Positions 9,914-20,332 of a stretch of 36,473 nucleotides of DNA are shown here, in pieces. The translations under genes and the position numbers were made by a program. Origin of the DNA: Candidatus Acidiferrales bacterium (GTDB lineage Bacteria > Acidobacteriota > Terriglobia > Acidiferrales > UBA7541); contig JASHRC010000274.1 of assembly GCA_030037525.1 (NCBI GenBank), forward strand, positions 1 through 36,473, given 5' to 3'. Numbering within the stretch: the stretch's first letter is position 1; each line of letters starts with the position of its first letter. Below the pieces are notes generated by a model. That model did no database searches, had not been told where the DNA came from, and saw only the letters and a list, made by a program, of their open reading frames with translations.

Positions 9914-11215
9914 GTGAAAGTTTTCCTCGCGACGGCTGTGTTCTCTCTGCTGCTGGTGGCGCTCGCGCAGCAACCCACGGAAGCGCCGACCGGATTCGAC
10001 AACCAGACGAACGGATTCGTGGATCAGGCGACGCACGCGAGCGACCAGGCGGCGTTCGAAGCGGTGCTGCAAATACCGGAGGGTCTGGGGCCGCTGTACA
10101 ACGCGCAGGCCTGCCGGGAGTGCCACCAGAATCCGACGTCGGGCGGACAGAGCCAAATCACGGAACTGCGTGTGGGGCATCTCGATGCCGCGGGCCATTT
10201 CCAGAATCCTGAAATTCCCATCGCGGATGGGGCCGAAATAATAAAGGGACGGTCGCTGGTTAACGATCGCGCCATTTGCCCGAACGCCTCTTTCCCGAAC
10301 ACGCAGATTCAGGAGCGAGTGCCAGATTCAGAAAAGGTGCGGACGTTGCGCACGTCGCTCAACCTGCTGGGCGACGGATTCGTGGAAGCCATCGCGGATC
10401 AAACTTTGATTGATCTGGCACGCGATCAGTGCAAGAAGAGCAAGCGCAAAATCTGTGGCCAGGTGCTGTACGTTCCGATCTTGGAAGCTCCGGGTAAGAT
10501 CGGCGTCGGAAGATTCGGGTGGAAGGATCAGCACGCGAGTCTGCTTTCGTTCGCAGGCGATGCGTATCTGAACGAAATGGGAATCACGAACAAGCTGTTT
10601 CCAACGGAAGTGACCTTACTGTGTAACACGGTGCGCGAGCCGAATGATGTTCCCGGCCCGAACGGGCTCGAGCACATTGATCAGTTCGCGCGATTCATTC
10701 GCGCGACCGAAGCGCCGGCACGTGACGCCGAGGCGGCCAAAACCACGAGTGCCCAGGTTGGTGAGGAGTTCTTCAATAAGATCGGGTGCGCGACCTGCCA
10801 CGTCGCCACGCTGGCCACAGCGCCCGCAGGCACGGTAATTGACGGCGGCACGCTGACGATTCCCGCGGCGCTGGGCAGCAAGACGATTCATCCCTGGGGC
10901 GATTTCCTGCTGCACGACGTGGGCACAGGCGACGGCATCGTGATGGCCGTGACCGAGCATTACGGCCGCACCTTCAGGTCAGAACAATGGCGGAGCTTTT
11001 CGATCGTGGATTTGGGCAGCACGCAGAACAAGATACGCACGGCACCCCTGTGGGGCGTGCGGCTGCGGTCGCGCTTGATGCATGATGGGGCCTCGCTGAC
11101 GTTCCGCGACGCCATTCTGCGGCATCAGGGTGAGGCAGCACATGTGACGCGAGAATTCACCAAGATGAAGCCGCAGGAGCAGGAAGAACTGTTCGATTTT
11201 TTAAGATCGCTCTGA
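9914..11215 (+). CDS. Di-heme c-type cytochrome / thiol-oxidoreductase-like protein (DUF1111 / DHOR type)
   Basis: 433 aa, GTG start; signal peptide MKVFLATAVFSLLLVALAQQ; two CxxCH heme motifs (CRECH, CATCH); LWGVRLRSRLMHDGASLTFRDAILRHQGEA near the C-terminus. Confidence 0.88.
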   Translation: MKVFLATAVFSLLLVALAQQPTEAPTGFDNQTNGFVDQATHASDQAAFEAVLQIPEGLGPLYNAQACRECHQNPTSGGQSQITELRVGHLDAAGHFQNPEIPIADGAEIIKGRSLVNDRAICPNASFPNTQIQERVPDSEKVRTLRTSLNLLGDGFVEAIADQTLIDLARDQCKKSKRKICGQVLYVPILEAPGKIGVGRFGWKDQHASLLSFAGDAYLNEMGITNKLFPTEVTLLCNTVREPNDVPGPNGLEHIDQFARFIRATEAPARDAEAAKTTSAQVGEEFFNKIGCATCHVATLATAPAGTVIDGGTLTIPAALGSKTIHPWGDFLLHDVGTGDGIVMAVTEHYGRTFRSEQWRSFSIVDLGSTQNKIRTAPLWGVRLRSRLMHDGASLTFRDAILRHQGEAAHVTREFTKMKPQEQEELFDFLRSL

Positions 11216-11414
11216 TCGCTGAATGCCGATCCATCAGGTCCTCCTCCAGGAAGGCCTTCCAAAGCAGTGAACCACACGCCCCGCGCCGGCGGTTCCCAAG
11301 TCGCGCGGTCCCAACCTGTGCGCTCGTACCTGTCCTTTTTCTGTCCTTTGAGAGCCCATTCCCCGTCTGGCCGATACGGCAAAATAGGGCAATGCTTTAG
11401 GGAGGTTATCCCCT

Positions 11415-13415
11415 GTGCGCTGGATTGGTGTTTGCGAAACGATGCTGATGCTCCTGGTGCTGAGCGCTTGCGCGGGCTCGACCGTTCCGGGCGGGGGCGG
11501 CGGCAACAACAATGTCGCGCCGACGATTACGACACAACCGACGAGTCAAACGGTGACGGCGCCCGCGTCCGCTACGTTCAGCGTGACGGCGACAGGCACT
11601 CCTGCGCCCGCCTACCAATGGCAAGAAGAGGCGGCGGGGCAGAACAGCTTCACGAACATCGCCGGAGCTACCTCGTCGACCTACAACACCGGGGCAACGG
11701 CGACGGCAGAGAGCGGATCGAAACTTCAAGTAGTGGTCAGCAATGCGGTCGGCTCGCAGACCAGCGTGGCAGTCACACTCACGGTGAATCCCGCGCCATC
11801 TCCGAGCAACATCACGGTTCTGACGTATCACAATGACAACTCGCGCACGGGCCAGAATCTGAATGAAACGACGCTCACGCCCGCCAACGTGGCTTCGGCG
11901 CAGTTCGGGGTGCTCGGAACGATCGTTGTGGATGGCCCAGTGGACGCGGAGCCTCTGTACGTTGGCGGCTTGACGATCAATGGCGTATCGCACAACGTCG
12001 TCTTCGCCGTCACTGAAAATGATTCCGTATACGCGTTCGACGCGGATTCGTTTGGGCAGCTGTGGCAAAACCAGGTGCTCAGCGGCACAGGTGAATCACC
12101 GAGCGATCCTCGCGATTGCAGCCAAGTCGAACCCACGATCGGCATTACTTCGACTCCAGTCATCGATCTCAACGCGGGGCCTCACGGCACAATCTTCGTG
12201 GTCGCTATGTCGAAAGATTCGGGGGGAAATTACCATCAGCGTCTGCATGCCCTTGACATCACGACCGGGTCGGATCTGATGACCGCGACGGAGATTCAAG
12301 CCAGTGGTTTTGCACCCGGTCAGTATGAGGAACGATCCGCACTGCTGTTGCTCAATGGCGTGATCTATTTGGCGTGGACGTCGCACTGCGACAACAGCCC
12401 CTATAACGCCTGGGTAATGGGCTACGGTGAATCATCGCTCCAGCAGGTGAGCGCGATCAATTTGACTCCCGATGGCGGCGGCGGAGGCATTTGGATGGCC
12501 GGCGACGGTTTGGCTGCCGATTCATCCGGCAATATCTACTTCTTGGATGGAAACGGCACGTTCGATACGACTCTCGAGAACGGATTCCCCAACGAAGGCG
12601 ATTACGGAAATGGCTTCATCAAGCTCTCAACGACGAACAACACTCTCGGTGTCGCCGATTATTTCGAAATGTTCGACACGGTCAATCAGTCAAATAATGA
12701 CCGGGACCTTGGTTCGGGAGGTGTGCTGCTCCTGCCTGACATGACCGATTCTGGCGGTGTTACGCGTCACCTTGCGATTGGTGCAGGCAAGGCGGACGCG
12801 AATACGGGAAACGTGATGCTGTATGTCGCGAATCGCGACAACATGGGCAAGTTCAATCCGAACAACGACAACGCGATCTATCAAGAACTCAGTGCCGCGC
12901 TTCAGGGAGGACAGGGAATTTGGGCTGCTCCCGCTTACTTCAATGGCACGCTCTATTACGGAGCTGTGAACGACAATTTGAGAGCGTTTGCAATCACACA
13001 GGCGATGGTGGCTTCTTCGGCGTCTTCCACGAGTCCGGAAACTTACGGCTATCCGGGCGCGACGCCGAGCATCTCCGCCAATGGGTCCACCAATCCACCC
13101 ACGAACGGAATCGTCTGGGCCATCGAATCATCCGGAACGCTGAATGCCTACAACGCGACCAACCTGGGCAACGAATTATTTAGCGCAGGATTCCCCGCGA
13201 ACGCCGCGACCAAATTCATCACGCCGATGATCGCGAATGGAAAAGTGTATGTCGGCACCGGCGCTGCAAGTGGCAACCCCGGCACAGTTGTGGTGTTCGG
13301 TCTATCCAACCAAGGTGCGGGGCTCGTGCGGAAGCAGCGACCCCCGCGCGACCGGCGCCGGTCGCTACCACAACTTAAGACGCCCCATCCGGGCAGCAGC
13401 ACTCCCGGTCTCTAG
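11415..13415 (+). CDS. Secreted lipoprotein with Ig-like domain and PQQ-like beta-propeller
   Basis: Lipobox-like MLMLLVLSACAGS; Ig-like domain PTITTQPTSQTVTAPASATFSVTATGTPAPAYQWQ..LQVVVSNAVGSQTSVAVTLTVNP; beta-propeller-like VDAEPLYVGGLTINGVSHNVVFAVTENDSVYAFDADSFGQLWQNQV. Confidence 0.85.
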   Translation: MRWIGVCETMLMLLVLSACAGSTVPGGGGGNNNVAPTITTQPTSQTVTAPASATFSVTATGTPAPAYQWQEEAAGQNSFTNIAGATSSTYNTGATATAESGSKLQVVVSNAVGSQTSVAVTLTVNPAPSPSNITVLTYHNDNSRTGQNLNETTLTPANVASAQFGVLGTIVVDGPVDAEPLYVGGLTINGVSHNVVFAVTENDSVYAFDADSFGQLWQNQVLSGTGESPSDPRDCSQVEPTIGITSTPVIDLNAGPHGTIFVVAMSKDSGGNYHQRLHALDITTGSDLMTATEIQASGFAPGQYEERSALLLLNGVIYLAWTSHCDNSPYNAWVMGYGESSLQQVSAINLTPDGGGGGIWMAGDGLAADSSGNIYFLDGNGTFDTTLENGFPNEGDYGNGFIKLSTTNNTLGVADYFEMFDTVNQSNNDRDLGSGGVLLLPDMTDSGGVTRHLAIGAGKADANTGNVMLYVANRDNMGKFNPNNDNAIYQELSAALQGGQGIWAAPAYFNGTLYYGAVNDNLRAFAITQAMVASSASSTSPETYGYPGATPSISANGSTNPPTNGIVWAIESSGTLNAYNATNLGNELFSAGFPANAATKFITPMIANGKVYVGTGAASGNPGTVVVFGLSNQGAGLVRKQRPPRDRRRSLPQLKTPHPGSSTPGL

Positions 13416-13481
13416 TGCGCTATTGATCCGAGTGCGCCGAGATTCTGAATGTGTACAACGGCGACGGACAGCGGGGGCGGA

Positions 13482-13501
13482 GGCGCCTTGCGGGAGGCGC
13501 C
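13482..13501 (+). other. GC-rich hairpin (GGCGCCT-TGCGGG-AGGCGCC) downstream of the beta-propeller gene
   Basis: Perfect 7 bp stem with a 6 nt loop about 67 bp after the stop codon; no following T tract, so terminator assignment is uncertain. Confidence 0.4.
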
Positions 13502-13887
13502 GGTGAAAGCTAGTGGCAAAGTAGCCCGCTCGGATTATTCTTCACAGTACGAAGCGGAAAGGCTCGCTTGCCCGTTGAGTCTGCAGGGCATTGTAAAGTC
13601 CCGACTTACTGCATTCCTACCGGAAGGAGCCAAAACGCGTGGAAAACTGTGTATGCCGTTTATCATCATAGACTTACATGTTCTCACCCGAAAAGAAAAT
13701 CAGGGGGTCTCGTGGTAAGGCTTTTTTTTAGAGAAACATCGCATTTCGGCGCGCCGAATGCAGGGACTCTCGAGCAGCTTTGCGGGAAATTCCAGTGAGC
13801 AAACCTCGAGGCGGGCAAATCGCGGGGTCGCGTGCAACCAATCAGATTCATTCAAACCTTACCGACAGCCTGAAACAGCACTGTAAA

Positions 13888-14976
13888 ATGATGGCCGTGA
13901 AATTTGCGCAGGAAAATTCGCGCTGGCGTTTTGGGGGCCAAGGCGGGCGCGTCGCGGTCCCCAATTGGCTCTTGGTCAGCGTAATTGTCCTGGCCTGCGG
14001 CTGTTCTGCACTTGCGCAAACGCCCCAGCCGCAGCAGGACCCCCAATCGCCTGACCAACAAGCGCCGGGAATAATCTATGGAACGGTGGTGGATCAATCG
14101 GGCGCTGCCGTGGCCGGAGCGCGCGTGAAACTCACGCGCCCGAATTCCACGGCCAGCGAGGTGACGGACACCAGCGAGACCGGCGTATTCTCGCTCGACA
14201 ATATCCCGCCGGGGTCTTATCAGCTCACCGTCGAAGCGGCGCAATTCGCAACGCAGACAATTTCCGCAACGCTCGAACCCGGGCAGATGTACCTCACGCC
14301 GACGATCACCATGGCGGTCGCGCCTGTAGTCAGCACGATCAAGGTCACGCCACCGACCTACGAAGTGGCGGAAGTGCAGCTCCAAGAGGAAGAGCAGCAG
14401 CGCATCTTCGGCTTCATCCCGAATTTTTATGTTACGTACGTTCCCCACGCGGTTCCGCTCAGTCCGAGGCAGAAATTCCGGCTGGCGCTGAAGACGATGG
14501 TGGATCCCGTGAACGTAGGCCTCGTCTCGGCCGCGGCGGGGATCGAGCAGGCGTCGAATCAGTTCGGCGGATACGGCCAGGGCCCGGAGGGCTATGGCAA
14601 GCGATTTGGAGCTTCGTATGCGGATTTTGTTACGAGCACATTAATCGGGTCAGCAGCGCTGCCTGTGTTGCTGAAGCAGGACCCGCGATACTTTTACAAA
14701 GGCACCGGGACCAAGAAATCGCGCGTTCTGTACGCCATCGCGAATGCGGTGATCTGCAAAGGCGACAACGGGCGCTGGCAACCGAATTATTCGAGCATCG
14801 CGAGCACGCTCGCCACGGGCGGAATTTCGAACCTCTATTACCCGCCGCACGATCGTACGGGCGCCGGAATGACGTTTGAGAACGCGGGGATCAGCTTCGC
14901 AGAAGGCGCGGCCACGAATCTGATACAGGAATTCGTCGTAAAAAAACTGACGCCGAACCTCCCGAATCGCAAGTGA
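13888..14976 (+). CDS. Exported protein with N-terminal carboxypeptidase-regulatory-like (CnaB-type) domain
   Basis: Signal-like NWLLVSVIVLACGCSALAQ; GIIYGTVVDQSGAAVAGARVKLTRPNSTASEVTDTSETGVFSLDNIPPGSYQLTVEAAQF. Start placed at ATGATG 13888; ORF is open from 13780. Confidence 0.8.
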   Translation: MMAVKFAQENSRWRFGGQGGRVAVPNWLLVSVIVLACGCSALAQTPQPQQDPQSPDQQAPGIIYGTVVDQSGAAVAGARVKLTRPNSTASEVTDTSETGVFSLDNIPPGSYQLTVEAAQFATQTISATLEPGQMYLTPTITMAVAPVVSTIKVTPPTYEVAEVQLQEEEQQRIFGFIPNFYVTYVPHAVPLSPRQKFRLALKTMVDPVNVGLVSAAAGIEQASNQFGGYGQGPEGYGKRFGASYADFVTSTLIGSAALPVLLKQDPRYFYKGTGTKKSRVLYAIANAVICKGDNGRWQPNYSSIASTLATGGISNLYYPPHDRTGAGMTFENAGISFAEGAATNLIQEFVVKKLTPNLPNRK

Positions 14977-15581
14977 AGAAATGCCGCGACTGCGACCTTC
15001 CTTGGCCGATGGCACGAGTCTTTCAGCACGTTCGTTTGGGTCTGGACACCCCGCCTGCGCCGGTATTAAGAGTGGCGTGGTTTAGGCCAGCCACGGCTCC
15101 GGCGCTCGTGTGGCGTCGAACATTCTGTCCACGATCGATGCGGGAAGCATTCGGGACCCGCTCGCAGTTCACCGAGCGTCCGAAAAAACGCCTACCGCGC
15201 CAGTATTCAGTCGTTTTCAGCGAAGGCTCAAGAGGTCCGACTCGGACTTTCTACAAATCGAAGGTCCCGTTTATTAACTTGCTGGTAACGTAATTCCACA
15301 GATTTAGCTCACCACCGATCCACCAAAGCTAGAATCAAGGCGATGGCCGACTTCTGTTTTTCGAGGGCCTGTTTCCACTAACGAACCCTGTTGTGCAGTC
15401 AAGAATCACATGTGGCGCCCCGGAAGACAGCGTTTCATTCTCGGTGCCGCTGGTCGTCCGCGAGTCGTTCAACGCGTGGCAAGAGGGTGACAGGCATCGC
15501 CAAGAGAGGACTGAGTCGGAAGCGCAGCCTGCCACCTGGGATGGCTTGGTTCGGGCCCTGTGATGGCAGGGGGCCGGAGAA

Positions 15582-17036
15582 ATGAATTTGGCGAGCGCCG
15601 AAGTCCATGCAGCACAAGCCGTCCATCCGTCCAGGAGACAAACGTACCATCTCGCCCTCGATGGCATTCGCAAGATCGAACGACGCGAGTGGCGTCTGTG
15701 GGCATGCGCCGTAGTCATAACGCTCCTTCTCACGCTGGGAATCGCCTCGTTCGTCTTCCCCAGGACCATTGTTTCCTTCCGAGTGCCCGAGGGGTTGAGC
15801 GGCACTGTGCTCGGGCTGATTGGCTTGGTTTTATTATTCGATGTCTACGTTATTTACCAGCAGTACCAAGTCCACAGCATTCGTCGCCAATTCAATGAAC
15901 GGGATGAACTTTTCCGGTTGATCACCGAAAAAGCGGCCGACATGATCGCGGTTGTAGACACGAAGGGTCACCGAGTCTACAACAGCCCGTCGTACGAGCG
16001 GATCTTGGGCTACACGCGGGAGCAGCTTGAGGCGACCTCGGCGTTTGAACAGATCCATCCCGACGACCGAGAGAAAGTCAAAGATGCAGCGGCAGAGGCA
16101 ATCCGCAATGGAGTGGGCCAGCGGATTGAATACCGGATGCGCCACGGAGACGGTAGCTGGCGCTGCCTAGAGTCCACTGCCAGCGCGATCTTAGGTGAAG
16201 ACGGGAACGTCGAGAAGCTCGTTATCGTGAACCGCGATATCACTGATCGAAAGCTCGCCGAGGATGCTCTCCAAGAACACAAGAATCATCTGGAAGAGCT
16301 CGTAGCGACGCGCACGGCCGAACTTGCCCGCAAGGTGGAGGAACTGGCCGGCTCCAACAGGGACCTGGAACAGTTCGCTTATGTGGCCTCGCATGATCTC
16401 CAGGAACCACTTCGGATGGTGGCGAGCTATACACAGCTCTTGGCGCACCGTTACAGGGGAAAGCTCGATTCCGATGCAGACGAATTCATTGGCTTTGCCG
16501 TGGATGGGGCGAGCCGGATGCAACAGCTTATCGAAGATCTCTTGTCCTATTCTCGCCTAACGACCAGAGGAAAGGCGCTCACTTGGACTCAGAGCGAAAC
16601 TGCCTGCAACACCGCCATTCGAAACCTGCAGGAGTCCGTTAAGGACTCGAACGCGGTCGTTCGCGTCGGAAGCCTCCCGGAGGTATTCGCAGATGCCGGC
16701 CAGTTGACGGCTCTGTTCCAGAATCTGATTGGGAACGCGATCAAATACCGCGAGCAGCGCAGCCCGGAAATCCAGGTTGATGCACGGCTCCGGGGACAAG
16801 AATGGGTTTTCTCCGTGCAGGATAACGGGATCGGGATCGAGCCGCAATACTTCGAGCGCATTTTTCAGATGTTCCAGAGGCTCCATTCACGCAAGGACTA
16901 TCCAGGGACAGGGATCGGACTGGCCGCCTGCAAGAAAATTGTGGAACGGCACGGAGGAAGGATTTGGGTGGAATCGCGCCCCGGCGAGGGGTCCACCTTT
17001 TTCTTTACCATCCCGGAGGTGGCGGGTAGCAAGTGA
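15582..17036 (+). CDS. Membrane-anchored PAS-domain sensor histidine kinase
   Basis: Two N-terminal TM helices, PAS ([35 protein letters not shown]), H-box [23 protein letters not shown], HATPase motifs [45 protein letters not shown]. Confidence 0.93.
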   Translation: MNLASAEVHAAQAVHPSRRQTYHLALDGIRKIERREWRLWACAVVITLLLTLGIASFVFPRTIVSFRVPEGLSGTVLGLIGLVLLFDVYVIYQQYQVHSIRRQFNERDELFRLITEKAADMIAVVDTKGHRVYNSPSYERILGYTREQLEATSAFEQIHPDDREKVKDAAAEAIRNGVGQRIEYRMRHGDGSWRCLESTASAILGEDGNVEKLVIVNRDITDRKLAEDALQEHKNHLEELVATRTAELARKVEELAGSNRDLEQFAYVASHDLQEPLRMVASYTQLLAHRYRGKLDSDADEFIGFAVDGASRMQQLIEDLLSYSRLTTRGKALTWTQSETACNTAIRNLQESVKDSNAVVRVGSLPEVFADAGQLTALFQNLIGNAIKYREQRSPEIQVDARLRGQEWVFSVQDNGIGIEPQYFERIFQMFQRLHSRKDYPGTGIGLAACKKIVERHGGRIWVESRPGEGSTFFFTIPEVAGSK

Positions 17037-17476
17037 CAACTCCGAGAACCATCGAAATCCTACTGGTGGAGGATAATCCCGGCGACGTTCGCTTGACGCT
17101 AGAGGCATTCAAAGGGGCCAAGGTGCTGAAGAATTTTGCAGTCGTGAATGACGGGGTCGAGGCTCTCGCGTATCTCCGTCAACAAGGGCCATACGCCAAT
17201 TCGGTGCCTCCTGATTTGATCCTGCTCGATCTGAATCTGCCCAAGAAGGACGGGCGCGAGGTGCTCGCCGAAATCAAAGCCGACGAAAGCCTTAGAAAAA
17301 TCCCGGTTGTCATCTTGACCACGTCCTCAGCCGAAGAGGACATCGCGCGAGCTTACAGCGCCTACGCAAACTGTTACATCACGAAGCCAGTGGACCTGGA
17401 CCAGTTTCTCTGTGTGGTCAGTTCGATAGAAGACTTCTGGCTCAGGCTAGTCAAGCTACCTCCCAGGAGGAATTAG
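17033..17476 (+). CDS. Single-domain response regulator (Rcp1-like receiver)
   Basis: [65 protein letters not shown] start overlaps the kinase stop (GTGA). Confidence 0.93.
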   Translation: MTTPRTIEILLVEDNPGDVRLTLEAFKGAKVLKNFAVVNDGVEALAYLRQQGPYANSVPPDLILLDLNLPKKDGREVLAEIKADESLRKIPVVILTTSSAEEDIARAYSAYANCYITKPVDLDQFLCVVSSIEDFWLRLVKLPPRRN

Positions 17477-17478
17477 CC

Positions 17479-18387
17479 ATGCCAACTGCCATCACCAGGA
17501 TTCTACTGGTCGAGGACAACCCCGGAGATGCTCGGCTCGTAAAAGAAGCGCTATCGGAAATCGCAAATCTGCGGTTTGAACTCGCCCACTGCGAGAGGCT
17601 GTCGAAAGCGGTAGAGATATGCTCAACCGCCGCCCCTGATGCGATTTTGTTGGACCTCGGCTTGCCTGATTCTCAAGGGCTGGACACCGTGCGCCGTATG
17701 CATAGCGCAGCCCCTGGAACGCCTATCGCCGTGTTGACGGTGAGAAACGAAGAAGAGTTGGCGATCCAATCCCTGCACGCGGGCGCACAAGATTATCTGC
17801 CAAAGACTCAAATTAGCGGGCCCTTAATTTGGCGTGCCATCCGCTACGCCATGGAACGCCAGCGGATACAACTGGAACTCCTCAACCTGTCGCTCATCGA
17901 TGAGTTAACTGGGCTTAATAACCGGAGAGGGTTTCTTGCCCTGGGGGAACATTATGTGAAGCTGGCGAACCGTTCGGGAACGCTGTTTATGGTTGCTTTT
18001 GTGGATGTGGACGACATGAAGAAAATTAACGACACCTTCGGCCACCAGGAAGGAAACCGCGCGATCGTCGATGCGGCGAACGTCCTGAAAGACTCGTGCC
18101 GTCGGTCTGACATCCTTGGTCGGATCGGAGGAGACGAATTCGCCATCCTGATTACGGATGCCGACACGACCTGCGGGAACGTAGTACTCAATCGCATCAA
18201 GCAGAAGCTGGATTCTCGTAACGCCTCTCTCGGCTGCCACTACCCGCTGTCTCTCAGTGTAGGACTGGTAGCCGCAAATGTGACTCAATACGCCGACCTT
18301 GGGCGGCTTCTCGATGAGGCGGACGCAGCCATGTATGTTGAAAAACAGAGGAAGAGGGCCGCGCCAGCCTTGAGCGTAACGGACTGA
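17479..18387 (+). CDS. Receiver-GGDEF diguanylate cyclase response regulator
   Basis: Receiver: [40 protein letters not shown] domain: DELTGLNNRRGFL..DVDDMKKINDTFGHQEGNRAI..RRSDILGRIGGDEFAIL. AGGAGG RBS immediately upstream. Confidence 0.95.
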   Translation: MPTAITRILLVEDNPGDARLVKEALSEIANLRFELAHCERLSKAVEICSTAAPDAILLDLGLPDSQGLDTVRRMHSAAPGTPIAVLTVRNEEELAIQSLHAGAQDYLPKTQISGPLIWRAIRYAMERQRIQLELLNLSLIDELTGLNNRRGFLALGEHYVKLANRSGTLFMVAFVDVDDMKKINDTFGHQEGNRAIVDAANVLKDSCRRSDILGRIGGDEFAILITDADTTCGNVVLNRIKQKLDSRNASLGCHYPLSLSVGLVAANVTQYADLGRLLDEADAAMYVEKQRKRAAPALSVTD

Positions 18388-18551
18388 GCGTGCCCAAAGC
18401 TTGTCGGAATTCCCGCCCGTGGCCCTGTGGTTTCCGAACGGGGCAAATTGCGCGCACACACACCGGCCCACCCAAGACAGTTTGTTTCCCGAATGCCGGA
18501 AAACCCAGATTTCGAACTCGAGACATCAACGACTTACAGGCCACCCGGTAA

Positions 18552-18698
18552 GAGGGAATTCCTCAGCTGCGGCACCTGCCGGGCAAGCTGCTGATCGTGC
18601 GGGACCAGCTGGCCGCCCACCGCAGCCGTGCCGTGTGGAAGTTTGTGCGGCAGCAGGGCGGGCGGGCGTCTCTGGCCCGGCCTCGCAACCCAAAATAA
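18552..18698 (+). pseudogene. IS630-like transposase C-terminal fragment
   Basis: In-frame reading EGIPQLRHLPGKLLIVRDQLAAHRSRAVWKFVRQQGGRASLARPRNPK* resembles the IS630-type DDE segment 'LPGKLLIIWDGSPIHRSRAVKEFL..GGRIWLERLP'. Preceded by a TAA in the same frame and not a called ORF. Confidence 0.6.
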
Positions 18699-18764
18699 AC
18701 CGAACCCTCAGAGCACCGCCGAAGTAGACTGAAGGGCACCAAGCAAGGCAAAAGACCAAGAGCA

Positions 18765-19535
18765 ATGACGTCCTTACGGGCCGCAATACTGGTTGGATTC
18801 TTCATGGGGTTTTTATCGCCCGTTGTCGCGTCTGGTCAAACCAGCTTTGGCGGTACGTGGAAACTTGATGTGGGCACTCTCCCGTACCCCAAACGTCCGC
18901 TGGTTTGGTTGGTCCAGAATGGAATGTATGAATGTAGATCGTGTATGCCTCCGATTCGTGTAAACGCGGACGGTCACGACCAAAGGGTCTCTGGGCAATC
19001 CTACGACACGATCAGTATTGCGATTGTCGATGGTCGAACAATTCGGCTAATCCAGAAGAAGAAGAACGGTCAAATCGACAGCGATGAAAAATTCACAGTA
19101 TCAGCCGATGGCAGAACGGCCACAGACGAATTCGCGAATTGGAAAATCAGCATGCGCCGAATTGCGGACGCTCCGCCCGGATCGCATCTCATGTCCGGCA
19201 CTTGGCAGCCCTTCAAAATCGAAAGTTCATCGGATCGGGAGCTGTTGGTGACATTTGAACTGCGCGGCGATGTGTTCAGCATGAGCCGTCCAACTGGTCA
19301 GTCCTATCGAGCCGTGCTCAACGGACCGGACGCGCCCTACGTCGGCGAGCCTCGCTTCAACGGAGTTTCAGTAAAGCGCATCGATGCCAAGACCGTCGTG
19401 GAAGACGCCAAGTTTGACGGAAGAGTGCTTAGCCGATCCCGAATGAGCATCAGTGCCGACGGAAGATCGATGAATATTCGTGTGCACGACCTAGAAGCCG
19501 GCACCACGGGGCAATTCACCGCGACAAAGCAGTAG
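18765..19535 (+). CDS. Secreted protein of unknown function (GTWKL-type start)
   Basis: 256 aa; signal peptide AAILVGFFMGFLSPVVASGQ, then TSFGGTWKLDVG..; later SGTWQPFKIESSSDRELLVTFELRGD. Confidence 0.7.
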   Translation: MTSLRAAILVGFFMGFLSPVVASGQTSFGGTWKLDVGTLPYPKRPLVWLVQNGMYECRSCMPPIRVNADGHDQRVSGQSYDTISIAIVDGRTIRLIQKKKNGQIDSDEKFTVSADGRTATDEFANWKISMRRIADAPPGSHLMSGTWQPFKIESSSDRELLVTFELRGDVFSMSRPTGQSYRAVLNGPDAPYVGEPRFNGVSVKRIDAKTVVEDAKFDGRVLSRSRMSISADGRSMNIRVHDLEAGTTGQFTATKQ

Positions 19536-19751
19536 AGCCTCTGCGGTCCTCACTGCGCGGCAGAGCCTTCTGGCACGCAAGACAGACGAGATCGCTTGGG
19601 GAACCGACGAGGCCGCTGCGGCGTACCAAACTACCAAAAGTCCCGACTAACGCAGCCCCTGACCGTCCAAGTGGGCACTATTGTTAGTAGGGACCCTTTC
19701 CGATTTGAAGACGGATCGGGCGGGGACCTGCTGCTCGACGATTCCGGCCTC

Positions 19752-20153
19752 TTAGGGCTTCTGGCGGCGGCTCCCTGACCGGGCCTTCCTCTTCTTCTCC
19801 TTCTTCGGATGAGGATGAATCCCGAATCTCCGGTCATCCCGCTTGATGGCTTCCGCCACTTGTTCCATCGTCGGTTCGAAGTCTTCATGCCGCGAGTCGA
19901 TGTAGAGCCATTTCTTGAGGATGTCATGAGGTGCCAGTTGCGGGAACTCTTCGATGATCGCGGGTTGATGCGCATGTTCCGTGCAGATCAGGACGCCATG
20001 CCACTTCCATCGGCCAGTTCTGGTTGGTTCTACAAGGACCATCATCTGGCGGCCGAACAGGTAGACGGCCAGTCCACCGAACATCCTCTTGGTCAGGAAG
20101 CTGGGATGGTCCTCGAATGCCTGACAGATCCATTCATTGTCGAACGTTTTCAT
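19752..20153 (-). CDS. TfoX/Sxy N-terminal-like protein
   Basis: MKTFDNEWICQAFEDHPSFLTKRMFGGLAVYLFGRQMMVLVEP..: 'RMFGGLAVYL..' resembles the TfoX N-terminal domain. Basic Lys/Arg-rich C-terminus. Start placed at the internal Met. Confidence 0.5.
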   Translation of the reverse strand: MKTFDNEWICQAFEDHPSFLTKRMFGGLAVYLFGRQMMVLVEPTRTGRWKWHGVLICTEHAHQPAIIEEFPQLAPHDILKKWLYIDSRHEDFEPTMEQVAEAIKRDDRRFGIHPHPKKEKKRKARSGSRRQKP

Positions 20154-20332
20154 CCAAGAGTTCCGCCAGCTCCTCCATAAGATAAACCAACCTGTGCTAG
20201 GGTCCACACACACCGATAGCGGCATCCGATCCGTCAGTGCCCGATTAAAGCAGCCGTTATCGGTAAGCGGGAACGGACTTGGAATTTTCCATTCGCAAAG
20301 CTATCCTCTCGAACCGCTGGAGGGCAGTAACA

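Noticed and set aside
15235-15247. 13 bp palindrome GTCCGA-C-TCGGAC upstream of the PAS kinase
   Set aside because: Short, with a one-base centre, expected by chance in GC-rich DNA, and ~340 bp from the next start.
14973-15293. 106 aa plus-strand ORF after the carboxypeptidase-regulatory-like gene
   Set aside because: No signal peptide, domain or convincing composition; probably noncoding.
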